Of a DNA stretch of 64,000 nt, positions 31,801-38,788 are shown in pieces. A model generated the notes under the pieces. The model worked only from the letters and a program-made list of their open reading frames with translations. It ran no database searches and had not been told where the DNA came from. Position 1 is the stretch's first letter. Every line of letters starts with the position of its first letter. Source of the DNA: Bedellia somnulentella. Taxonomy: Eukaryota > Arthropoda > Insecta > Lepidoptera > Bedelliidae. The translations under genes were made by a program, and so were the position numbers. The stretch lies in NCBI GenBank assembly GCA_963576735.1, contig OY755181.1, positions 5,208,001-5,272,000 of the forward strand, in the 5' to 3' direction.

Positions 31801-34800
31801 TGTTTCATACTTCAAACGTATGAAATATACTATTTAAATTTTGAGAATAACTTAAATAAAACTGGCAGATAGAAGCGGGAACGCGAACACCTGTCATGGA
31901 ATAAGCTTATTTAGCCAGTCACTGCTACTCAAAAGCTGTTCTATATCTTCAAGAAGATACGAATACGAATAGCTAATTGGTAATGGTAAATTAGGTTAGG
32001 TAGTAGTAGGTTAAACTGAAATTAACTAACATTACAGGTAATTGAATAACATGTTTGGGATAGTGCAGCCCCCCCCATAGCCTGAGAGGCGCGTCAGCAA
32101 GAATGACATATTGTACGGATAATCTGTCAGTTTCTCGCTCCTAACGTAACAAACTAGCTCCAACACACCTCATGCACTTTGCAACATGGTGAAATAAAAA
32201 CGTGTTGACAGTTAAGAAGATATTTATCCTTCAGGCATAAATCAATTACAACCTCAATATTGTACCTACTGAACCTGATAACAAAGTGCTTCCTTGGCTG
32301 CTCTTGAAATAGAAATTCGACCAACGGAATACTGAACTGGCAATAGCCAGATTAATGAGGCACAAGGCAAAACCCTCTTAGTTATCTCTTACGATTACCC
32401 ACGGGCAGTAATGGTGCTATCGTAAGCCGAAACTACACAGCTACAGCTACTACAGCGTCTGAATTGTGTAAATAGTACTTATGAAAACATTGATGAATGT
32501 ATGAATGATAGTTTCTAAACTGTTTTTGAGAGTAATCATATGAAATAGTCCTTTTAATAGGTTTGCAGACTTACAGTTTCCCAAAGTAGCCTCTTTTCGG
32601 GATTTACAGCCTACGCCCCAATAACAAGAAATCTATATTCCTAAGGACTATATTCCCTGCCAACGGATTTACGCCTAGTGGACTATGAAGAAGAAAGAAG
32701 GCTTAGATTCAATGGTTCCATTTGGTTTTTTCAAACTTTCAATTGAACCTTTGCAGACGTGTAAAAATTATTGTTTGAAAACATCACTTTTTGTTTGAAT
32801 TGTAGAGGTAACAGAATTATGTGCTTAACCTATCCAAGTATGTTGAGGAGTGAGACACTAACCCACACTATGGTGCTTATGGCTAAACCACGGAGTACCG
32901 GAGTAAAATGCTAAACAATCTCACAATTTTGAATGGGGTTTAAATTAATAAAGACAAAACAAAAATTGTATCCTCCCATGCCACACCACAATGCATCTCA
33001 GTGAAATTGGTGACCTTACACTAGAAGTTGCTGACCATTACTTTATACTTGAGATGAATTATTCATTTCAGTACAGCAAACTTTGAGAATAAGGCAATGA
33101 AAACTTTGAAAAACTGTCGAATCTAGCATAGACATGCAGCTTTCAGAAATTGTGCTGTATTGTGAAGCCAAAAATATAGTAAAGTCTGAAGAGAAAGGTC
33201 AACACGAGAGAGATATGAAAAGAGATGTGGCCTACAATTAGCCTGATAGAAGACTCAGCCACCCAAAAGCCCTTTGGAGGGCTTTATTAAGAGTTCTACT
33301 GTAAGATTGGATCAACAGTTGGAACAAATTTTGCAGTAGAATCAGGATAACTGACAAAGCTTAGGAATGGTACCCAAAAAAGGTTGTTCACGTAAAATAT
33401 TATAATGTTATGAACATACAAAGGAATTGGTTGAAGACTGCTTATTTACTTCATTTCTGATTATATATACACAACATCAGAGACAGTTGAACTGCACTTA
33501 GATCTCGATTCCCATATCCTCATTTCAAAATAATTAAGTGATTTTCTCTTCACCCAGAACTGAAGATGCAGCAATTTAATAATTGGTTTTAAAGCAGATA
33601 AGGACAAAAATTACTCTAAGACCATATTATCAATCCGAGTGAAAATCTTTACTCATAGTATCCCAGTGTTTTGATTTTTTAACAATTGTTTTCAACTATC
33701 AAAGATGTGCTACATTTTAAGTCTTATTTGAAAAGGTCTTCAAGCAGTTGCCGTGTAGTGTCGGCTTAGAATAGCACAACCCCGTTTCTACCAATGGGTG
33801 TACGTAAGAGGCGACTAACGGTATTGGGGCTTTTAACCCTAGAAAGATAATCTGCGCCTCTGAGGCGCACGCTAAACCTAAATATCGTCGTCTCTTTTCA
33901 ACGGTCGCGCACCCGAACCCATTCTTTCTTGTAATCTCATACGCCACCGAGTTGGACAGCGGGACGGAAGTGCGGAGTCGGTAAGTACTTTAGTTTCGCT
34001 GTTTTTAGAGGCCGATGCGCTCGCGAAGCGCAAGATTATCTTTTGTGTAACTTTTAACACTTTATGTGATGTACGATTTATTGTTTATTTTGTAACTTTA
34101 TGTTGTTTTTACTTATATTTTTATAATAATAATAAGTCAGTCAAGAACGAGAAGCTCTTGAACCGTAGGCAATATATGAAAATGTTGAGTAGTCAACTCA
34201 CAGAACCCTGGATGAGAAGTCGATTGGGCAAACCGACCCTGAAACGTTCAGCCCGGACCGCTATACAGAGTGCATTGCCAATTTCTACTGAAGAAGTTCC
34301 TGAGGATGTCCAAAATGAACCAGTGCCCAAGAAAAGGCGATATTGTGACATATGCACCTCGACAAAAAAGCAGATGTCAAAAATGACTTGCGCTGAGTGC
34401 AAGAAGTGTGTCTGTGGAGAGCACAAAAAAGATATCTGCATCTACTGCATATAATGTGGTAAATATTGGGTCAAAGTCTTTTATTTTTATAAGTAATTAT
34501 GTTCTTATTAAAATAACAAAAATTTTGTAATTGTTATAAACGATTAAAAATAATTATAGCGTACTTATAAAGAAGTCTGTTTTTTTTTGTTAATTTTCTA
34601 AGAGGTTTAGAGTTTTTAGTATTTTTTCTAGAATAATAAAAAAAATAAAAAAAAATTGCCTTTTATTTCTTCAATAAAGTATGGAAGTGACGATCAAAAG
34701 AAATAATTATAATAAGCAAATCATTTACGACCACTAGGGGGGGTCAATATATCGTGCGCTCCAGAGGCGTAAGATTATCTTTCCCGCACATCAAAATATG

Positions 34801-36734
34801 ATTATCTTTCTAGGGTTAAGGAATTTTTGGGCGATGCAGTTGGAGACCCATCACCAACAACCTTTACTTTACCATCCTTTCCCCACTCAATTTTCCAAAT
34901 GTGGCTGAGGAATTTCTAATTCCTTAGCTCTGGCTACCCCTTCTAGGGTTTTATAGCCGTGAGTATATGTATGTATGTATGTCTCCAAGCATTAGGTGGT
35001 TTTATATGTTGGGATTAAATGGCCTATAAAAACAGGTCCTAGTTAAAGGATTAACAATGCACTGCACTGCAAATAGCTCAACCCTCATAGCTTAATTTAT
35101 TTAACAATAAACTAACAGGGTATTTCATTTTGCTATATCTAAATAAGGTATAATTTTCATGTCATTTTGAAACTTGTTGAATGAATTTTGTTAATATTTT
35201 AAATATTTGGTTCCTGTACATACTTGCAACAATATACTTACATTTTATCTCTACTAACACTTACATTTTAATCAAAACTTAGCAAGCTAGGAATCTCAGT
35301 AAGAAATAGCTAAATTAGAATATTCTAAATTGCCCATGAAAATGAGACAATATTACAGAAAAATATTATTAAATAGAAGTAAGATTGGCAGTTTAATCAC
35401 TAATAGTGATCCCCTTATTTGTCCACCTTTGAAGGTCGGTAAGTTAAAGGTCATGGATTTATTGTAAAAAAATGAATATTTGGTAATAGGTCTCCAGCCA
35501 CATCACTGAAAAATCAGATGAAAAGACCCAAAACCCTAAGTAGATACTGAAACATCCATAGGGAGAAATTGGTTAGTGCTATGCTAACACTACATAGCTA
35601 CACTTTTCAGCACTTCACAATAACTAATAAATCATGTTAATCTTTTCAATATGTTCCCTTTAATCAGTCAGAGTACCCATGAGTACCATAAAACGGCATT
35701 ATATTACTATGGTCAATCAAGAATTGAATTACCACTGTTTAAATAGGGTGCAACAAATTTATTTAAGTTGAATAATTATTGAACATGGATAGTAAAGAAA
35801 AAAAAGTCAATCGATAATCAGGAATGTAAGAATATGGTATTTGAAATTTCGGTGAAACAATATTATGGCAATTAAAAAAAAAGTCAATTAGTTTTCGGTA
35901 AAATAATATTCGGGTTTAAAGTTTCGGATATACAGTATGTAACCAGATTTATCTTATTATTAGATATATTTACATATATATATTCTTACCTTGATGTTAG
36001 CTGTCCACCAACCGCAAGCTTCCTTTTCATTTGATCTAGCAAATACCTCCACTTCTTGATTTTCCACATATTCTGTGTTTTTGCCAGCATCTTTTGGAGG
36101 TAAGAATACTTGAGAAAAGGGAAACTTCGACTCAGGTTGCCAGCTAAAACAAAACAATGATTACTTTATCTGGAATAAGGTAAGACAAAGAAGACCAATC
36201 CTGTATATACCCACAACAATAGTCTTGATCTCAAGATATATCAAAATATAATGTATAAATTAACTTACTCATTTTCAAAGGTTACCAGAACCTCTGCGTC
36301 GAGCACGTCGGTGACAATGGCCTAAAAATAAATAATATTTTAGAATATATTCAACCGACATCTTCGTTTTAAATTAGGAAATGTATGTGGGTCACATCAA
36401 AAAGTTCATAAAAACACAATTCGGATAAATTAGCTTCAATATTTCGGTTTCGTAATCTATCTAAAAATATATTACAACCAAGACTTAAATTCAGCACATG
36501 GAAAATTCACGCCCAGTGACGGACATGGCGTCCATTCCAGCCGCGATCATCTTCCCGGAGAAATATTTTTGCAAGTATGCGTTGAAATAAGTAATAAGTT
36601 ATTGAAAACTGCAATAGACGTATTTCACTACACGGCACCGCTCATTTTTTCTTTATAAAAATCGTACTTCACTGTATACAAACCTTATAATAAGCACCAT
36701 TTTCACCGTACACCTCGACCGACAAATCCTCCAT
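22744..36734 (-). CDS. Fmr1: Fmr1 (fragile X protein family), 5' part: join of 36684-36734, 36269-36321, 35990-36143, 29371-29534, 22744-22878
   Basis: Five exons, all with consensus splice sites and matching phases, give about 185 residues aligning to the FMRP N-terminus. The first Tudor/Agenet domain is MEDLSVEVYGENGAYYK plus IVTDVLDAEVLVTFEND. The second contains NQEVEVFARSNEKEACGWW and GDFLVIEYLEWDNCYTEIV. Then come TFHKFEIPVPEDLKD and the start of the KH0 region, TAHKEFARAVGAASVWY. FMRP binds mRNA and represses translation, in neurons and germ cells. Coding lengths of exons 1 and 2 (51 and 53 bases) equal those I recall for the vertebrate gene. The KH1, KH2 and RGG parts are downstream of the gap. 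Introns 3 and 4 are 6.5 kb each and filled with transposons. Confidence 0.95.
22879..24600. other. Fmr1 intron 4, left part
   Basis: AT-rich intron. At 23076-23107 is an inverted copy of the AGCGATCTCTTCCAGA-type repeat. No gene supported. Confidence 0.45.
24618..24705 (-). repeat. tRNA-like SINE head
   Basis: On the minus strand, CGTGGCCTAGTTGGTGGATG followed by a degenerate AACGAATTCC B box. Too decayed for a tRNA gene; likely a SINE remnant. Confidence 0.5.
24835..25080 (+). repeat. SINE-A, partial copy
   Basis: AACATCGTGAGAAAACTTAC, ACGTGGGTACTCTGAACTC and the tail GTACCTCTGCCGCCC to ACGACGTGAATG in plus orientation; tRNA head not evident. Confidence 0.65.
25196..25378 (-). repeat. SINE-A, 5'-truncated copy
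   Basis: CGTTTATCCCCGAAGGGGTT, ACCCACGTTTTGCTTAGACA and GAATACACTGTCACATGACT in minus orientation; the tRNA head is missing. Confidence 0.75.
25643..28897 (+). mobile_element. RTE-type LINE, apparently full length with intact ORF
   Basis: A short leader, one long ORF and a very short 3' end, CGGCGTGAGTATATG plus TATG repeats, fit the RTE clade. ACTTCTGAACA occurs just before the leader (25643-25653) and just after the tail (28887-28897) and is a candidate 11-bp target-site duplication. The element lies in Fmr1 intron 4, opposite to the gene. The right flank is a SINE-A body, so it probably entered or abuts a SINE. Confidence 0.8.
25757..28858 (+). CDS. RTE LINE endonuclease-reverse transcriptase (1033 aa)
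   Basis: An uninterrupted polyprotein. The N-terminal third is an APE-type endonuclease: TLNVCGG, CVNETKRK, VMLGDFNGWVG, MIDFVIVDERL and GTDHFLV carry the expected Asn, Glu, Asp-x-Asn, Asp and Asp-His residues. The middle is a reverse transcriptase with AYDRV (catalytic Asp, residue 668), RGVRQGCVASPWLFN and YADDQ (760-764). The C-terminus has the LRWFGHIERM and GRPRKTH blocks usual in RTE-like proteins. Start is the ATG at 25757; the first 35 residues are poorly structured. With no stop in 3.1 kb this copy may be able to move. The element copies its RNA at nicked target DNA. Confidence 0.93.
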   Translation: MCATKNKHGGGDAARHSSRRGSSRGEMWAGETRFSTLNVCGGMHEKLDEVCMIMDERKIDFLCVNETKRKEKEVSQLGNITAIWSGVADSDRACQGVGLLISERMAQCMKGYECVSPRLLWLKVKIGLVRMRIICVYAPDMSKSLSEREEFWNLLDDVVNGCDQNERIVMLGDFNGWVGVSRNGCEKVLGKYGDQRVNENGEKVIEVCLARNLCVTNTLFEHKDIHMYTRQRGNERSMIDFVIVDERLRAKVVDTRVYRGTNVGTDHFLVISRVRGLCTRWRHRAKVSTTDLARIKVEKLQDDEKISDEYVKKLDDRLSCVEMRDEMEIEEVWNVLKSTMVECATEVCGLCKRSNRPPTSWWDKDVKEAVGDKKKAWLDLLAVRASKRMDARVTDDVVKNSEDEYKRVKNEVKKKIEKKKRDLIEWCERKLSDNFRNNQKLFWKYVRKEKGVSQNTRVNVVKDDQGELATDESSMKRVWKNYFEGLFEKEDASVSSPIDSNVDWNDAMGALSESEISMEEIMKAMKSMKIGKAAGYDRITIEMLRAGKGLVASWLYFLFQKCWSSGKVPQDWCKAVIVPLYKGKGSRQEAKNYRGISLLSIVGKLYAKVLIERVMNETDEKIWDVQAGFRKGMGCMDQIFSLRSITEKFLAKNQKVYCSFIDLEKAYDRVVRKCLWEVLSKFGLGSQLIRALVSLYEDSSACVRVNGENTDWFGISRGVRQGCVASPWLFNLFMDDCLTELRESDYGLRMGGFIIKCLLYADDQVLLASSAEELQEMMNIACKSFVRKGMRVNVDKTKTMVFERQEDVTECVIAIDGKDVEQVKEFVYLGSLFTRDGKCDEDIERRVKKGNAINGALDSLMSSQSVSKRARMAVHDAVLVPTLMYGSECWVWQKKHESRVNAVEMRSLRKVCNVRLCDRVRNDVIRERCGVKDDIVSKIEKGMLRWFGHIERMDDRKLVKGIYRANVEGNVSRGRPRKTHLDQIESVLKKAGVRSMKNKRACMKRLMDVDEAREVCQDRTKWRSIVSAYPNGN
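28898..29165 (-). repeat. SINE-A body next to the RTE tail
   Basis: GTACCCACATTTTGCTAGTA, AATACACTGTC, AACAACCATGATAAACTAAC and a decayed tRNA head (TGATAGCAACTCTGCC on the minus strand). Its 3' end is missing at the RTE junction. Confidence 0.65.
29371..29534 (-). CDS. Fmr1: Fmr1 exon 4
   Basis: Acceptor TTATTTCAG then ATGATTAGGGG; donor GATTA|GTAAGT. Codes MIRGDFLVIEYLEWDNCYTE to PVPEDLKD, the second Tudor domain and linker. An antisense reading of this stretch is not coding. Confidence 0.95.
29652..30140. mobile_element. MITE-like element with 20-bp terminal inverted repeats (489 bp)
   Basis: AATTCGGTATGCAAAGTTTT at the left matches AAAACTTTTCATACCGAATT at the right with one mismatch. 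AT-rich, non-coding, in Fmr1 intron 3. Superfamily not clear. Confidence 0.7.
30378..30560. repeat. Dispersed repeat piece and small inverted repeat
   Basis: 30378-30425 is another AAAGCGATCTCTTCCAGA repeat. At 30453-30475 and 30536-30560 the motif GAAGGTTCTT is met by AAGAACCTTC, a small foldback. Confidence 0.5.
30561..30934. other. Fmr1 intron 3 DNA
   Basis: No gene or recognised repeat; 30765-30860 is GC-richer and may be an unrecognised element. Confidence 0.4.
30935..31190 (-). repeat. SINE-A copy
   Basis: TATCCCATGCCCGAAAGGTC, ACCCAGGTTTTGCTTGAACA and AATTTACTGTCACGTGA in minus orientation. Confidence 0.65.
31480..31715 (+). repeat. SINE-A copy, opposite orientation
   Basis: AACATCGTGAGGAAACCCAG, ACGTGGGTACCC and the tail GTACCTCTGCCACACC to ACGGCGTGAACG. 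With the copy at 30935 it forms an inverted SINE pair. Confidence 0.7.
31716..33748. other. Fmr1 intron 3 DNA with repeat fragments
   Basis: 32078-32189 has CTGTCAGTTTCTCGCTCC and CACCTCATGCACTT, related to the foldback MITE at 59251. 32350-32455 is a SINE-B head fragment (TTATCTCTTACGATTACCCA). The rest shows no gene. Confidence 0.45.
33837..34815. mobile_element. piggyBac relic, internally deleted (979 bp)
   Basis: Flanked by TTAA on both sides (33833-33836, 34816-34819). The ends are a perfect 16-bp inverted repeat, CCCTAGAAAGATAATC, closely matching the ends of the canonical piggyBac element from Trichoplusia ni. AAGATAATC recurs as subterminal repeats near 34022 and 34765, with a GAGGCGCA hairpin near the left end. 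Only the transposase C-terminus remains. It can be moved only in trans if a matching transposase exists. Confidence 0.93.
34158..34454 (+). pseudogene. piggyBac transposase C-terminal remnant
   Basis: About 98 codons ending at TAA 34454. The end has the piggyBac cysteine-rich domain: CDIC, CAEC, CVCGEH and CIYC pairs at typical spacing. The catalytic DDE core is deleted, so it is non-functional as transposase. Confidence 0.85.
35480..35612 (-). repeat. SINE-B, degenerate 5' part
   Basis: AATAGGTCTCCAGCCACATC and GAGAAATTGGTTAGTGCTAT in minus orientation. Confidence 0.6.
35990..36143 (-). CDS. Fmr1: Fmr1 exon 3
   Basis: Acceptor TTTGTTTTAG, donor ATCAAG|GTAAGA. Codes WQPESKFPFSQVFLPPKDAG and EVEVFARSNEKEACGWWTAN, end of Tudor 1 and start of Tudor 2. 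Confidence 0.95.
36269..36321 (-). CDS. Fmr1: Fmr1 exon 2
   Basis: 53 bases, TTTTTAG|GCC to AATGA|GTAAGT. Codes AIVTDVLDAEVLVTFEN. Confidence 0.93.
36684..36734 (-). CDS. Fmr1: Fmr1 exon 1 (start codon)
   Basis: ATG at 36734, 17 codons (MEDLSVEVYGENGAYYK), donor AAG|GTTTGT. The start is set by the match to the conserved FMRP N-terminus. Confidence 0.93.
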
Positions 36735-37088
36735 TTTGGTTTGAAAAAGCAATTTTTGGCGTTTGTGACTGCAGCTGAAGGCTGATACCGCTCTAGGATC
36801 GATTTAAACCAATCAGAACGCAAGAAATACACTATAGACTATTTTTAACTCAAACCATAGAGTTAACGATGCCTTTTTTTCATGCTGGCTGGAGAGTGAA
36901 ATATACCTATCTCGTTTATACCTGTGAATAGGATGTCATGCTATGCTGTTGTCATTGTCAGAAACATTTTCACAATCAGCTGCTTCTACTTCTACTCCAC
37001 CTAATGACGCGTTTACATTGATCCGAATAAACATCCAAAACACTTGATCCCAGTCACCCCATTGAGATGTCGTATCGTATCATATACA
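36735..37088. promoter_or_regulatory. Fmr1 5' flank
   Basis: Should hold the Fmr1 leader and promoter. No TATA box is evident; GCGTTTGTGACTGCAGCTG lies about 25 bases above the ATG. No CGG-repeat tract is present, unlike the human gene. Confidence 0.4.
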
Positions 37089-38087
37089 ATTGGCCTAGAC
37101 CTCGCTTTTATAACATACCCTTATTATATTATAAATCGATAAAGGACATCAAACTAAACAACTTTGCCCATGGAATGCCTATCTAAAATATTGTAATTTT
37201 CAAAAAAATATAATAATTAAAAATTCTCGTACCTAGTTCAAACTGAGAATGTATAGAATGAGAATCTTTGCTTCAGTGAAAATAAGAAATAAAAAAAAAC
37301 ATTTGATATATGCTTTTCGCTCTGTAAACAAAAATATAACTTCTTTCGGTATTTTCCAGTTGTATTGATCGTCGTTGAAAAATAATATCATGAAAATAAA
37401 CCGGTAAGCGAGCGATTGAACTGGAAAATACCGAAAGAGGTTATGTTTTTGTTTACACCATAGATCAAATGTTTTTTTTTTATTGCCAGGCCAATTGGCC
37501 TAGACCTCGCTTTTATAACATACCCTTTTTATATTATAAATCGATAAAGGACATCAAACTAAACAACTTTGCCCATGGAATGCCTATCTAAAATATTGTA
37601 ATTTTCAAAAAAATATAATAATTAAAAATTGTCGTACCTAGTTCAAACTGAGAATGTATAGAATGAGAATCTTTGCTTCAGTGAAAATAAGAAATAAAAA
37701 AAAACATTTGATCTATGGTGTAAACAAAAACATAACCTCTTTCGGTATTTTCCAGTTCAATCGCTCGCTTACCGGTTTATTTTCATGATATTATTTTTCA
37801 ACGACGATCAATACAACTGGAAAATACCGAAAGAAGTTATATTTTTGTTTACAGAGCGAAAAGCATAGATCAAATGTTTTTTTTTATTTCTTATTTTCAC
37901 TGAAGCAAAGATTCTCATTCTATACATTCTCAGTTTGAACTAGGTACGACAATTTTTAATTATTATATTTTTTTGAAAATTACAATATTTTAGATAGGCA
38001 TTCCATGGGCAAAGTTGTTTAGTTTGATGTCCTTTATCGATTTATTATATAAAAAGGGTATGTTATAAAAGCGAGGTCTAGGCCAAT
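37089..38087. mobile_element. Foldback element, tandem pair with inverted spacer
   Basis: Unit 2 (37494-38087) is a long inverted repeat: arms of about 215 bases, starting ATTGGCCTAGACCTCGCTTT, around a spacer of about 155 bases (37713-37866). Unit 1 (37089-37490) has the same left arm, but its spacer (37312-37463) is in the opposite orientation, and its right arm stops after about 25 bases where unit 2 begins. No ORF. Arms remain nearly identical, so it is young or was homogenised. Confidence 0.85.
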
Positions 38088-38516
38088 TATGGACCTGACC
38101 AGCTTTTTTATTTTATACGCCAAATAAATCTATAAAAATCTACGAGAAAAACTGTATTTTACTTTTTTCATAACTTGAAAAATGTCTGAAATATTTAGGT
38201 TCAAAGTGCGCATTTCGGCCGACGGAGTTAAATGCGGTTGGCTCGGGCAAAGTGACGATGTGACGTCACAACCCAGCTATTCGTCGCTCAAGCTTGCGTA
38301 CGCATGGAGATTTTATAGTTTTATGATAACCTAATTATAAATAGCAAAAATCTAATTATAAACTTTTATTTTTTAGTATCTACAGCCCTCTTGTGAAATT
38401 GCACATGCCCAACAGGGTTCATATTTATAACTGTACCGTGATTACACCAACTATTTGTACAATTACGGTATGCAATAAAAGTTTGAGTTTAAAACATAAG
38501 ATAAATCTTTTTCCTT
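38088..38516. other. Intergenic DNA
   Basis: No gene. 38200-38290 is GC-richer with GATGTGACGTCACAACC, a palindromic CRE-like site of unknown meaning. Confidence 0.4.
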
Positions 38517-38740
38517 GCTGTTTAGTGTTGGCATAAAATAGCACTTCCCCTATTCCGGTGGATGTACGTAAGAGACGATTAAAGGTATTGGGGCTTTAAA
38601 GGGATTTTTGGGTGATGAGGTTGGAGACCCATTACCAACAACCTTTATTTTACTATCTTTCTGGCTGAGGAATTTCTAATTCCTTACCTCTGGCTACCCC
38701 TTCTAGGGATTTATAGCCGTGATTATATGTATGTATAAAA
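38517..38740 (+). repeat. SINE-B, near-complete copy
   Basis: TAGTGTTGGCATAAAATAGC head, GGTTGGAGACCCATTACCAA middle, TTTATAGCCGTGATTATATG tail with TATG. Confidence 0.8.
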
Positions 38741-38788
38741 GTTTTTGTAGTGTGTCTATTATTCTTACCTATTATAGGAGACTATCAA

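Larger units (their letters stand above)
33749..34985 (+). repeat. SINE-B split by a piggyBac element
   Basis: The head GTGTAGTGTCGGCTTAGAAT to ATTGGGGCTT lies before 33836 and the body TTTTTGGGCGATGCAGTTGG to TTTATAGCCGTGAGTATATG lies after 34819. They rejoin at one TTAA, so the SINE was cut by the insertion. Confidence 0.85.
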
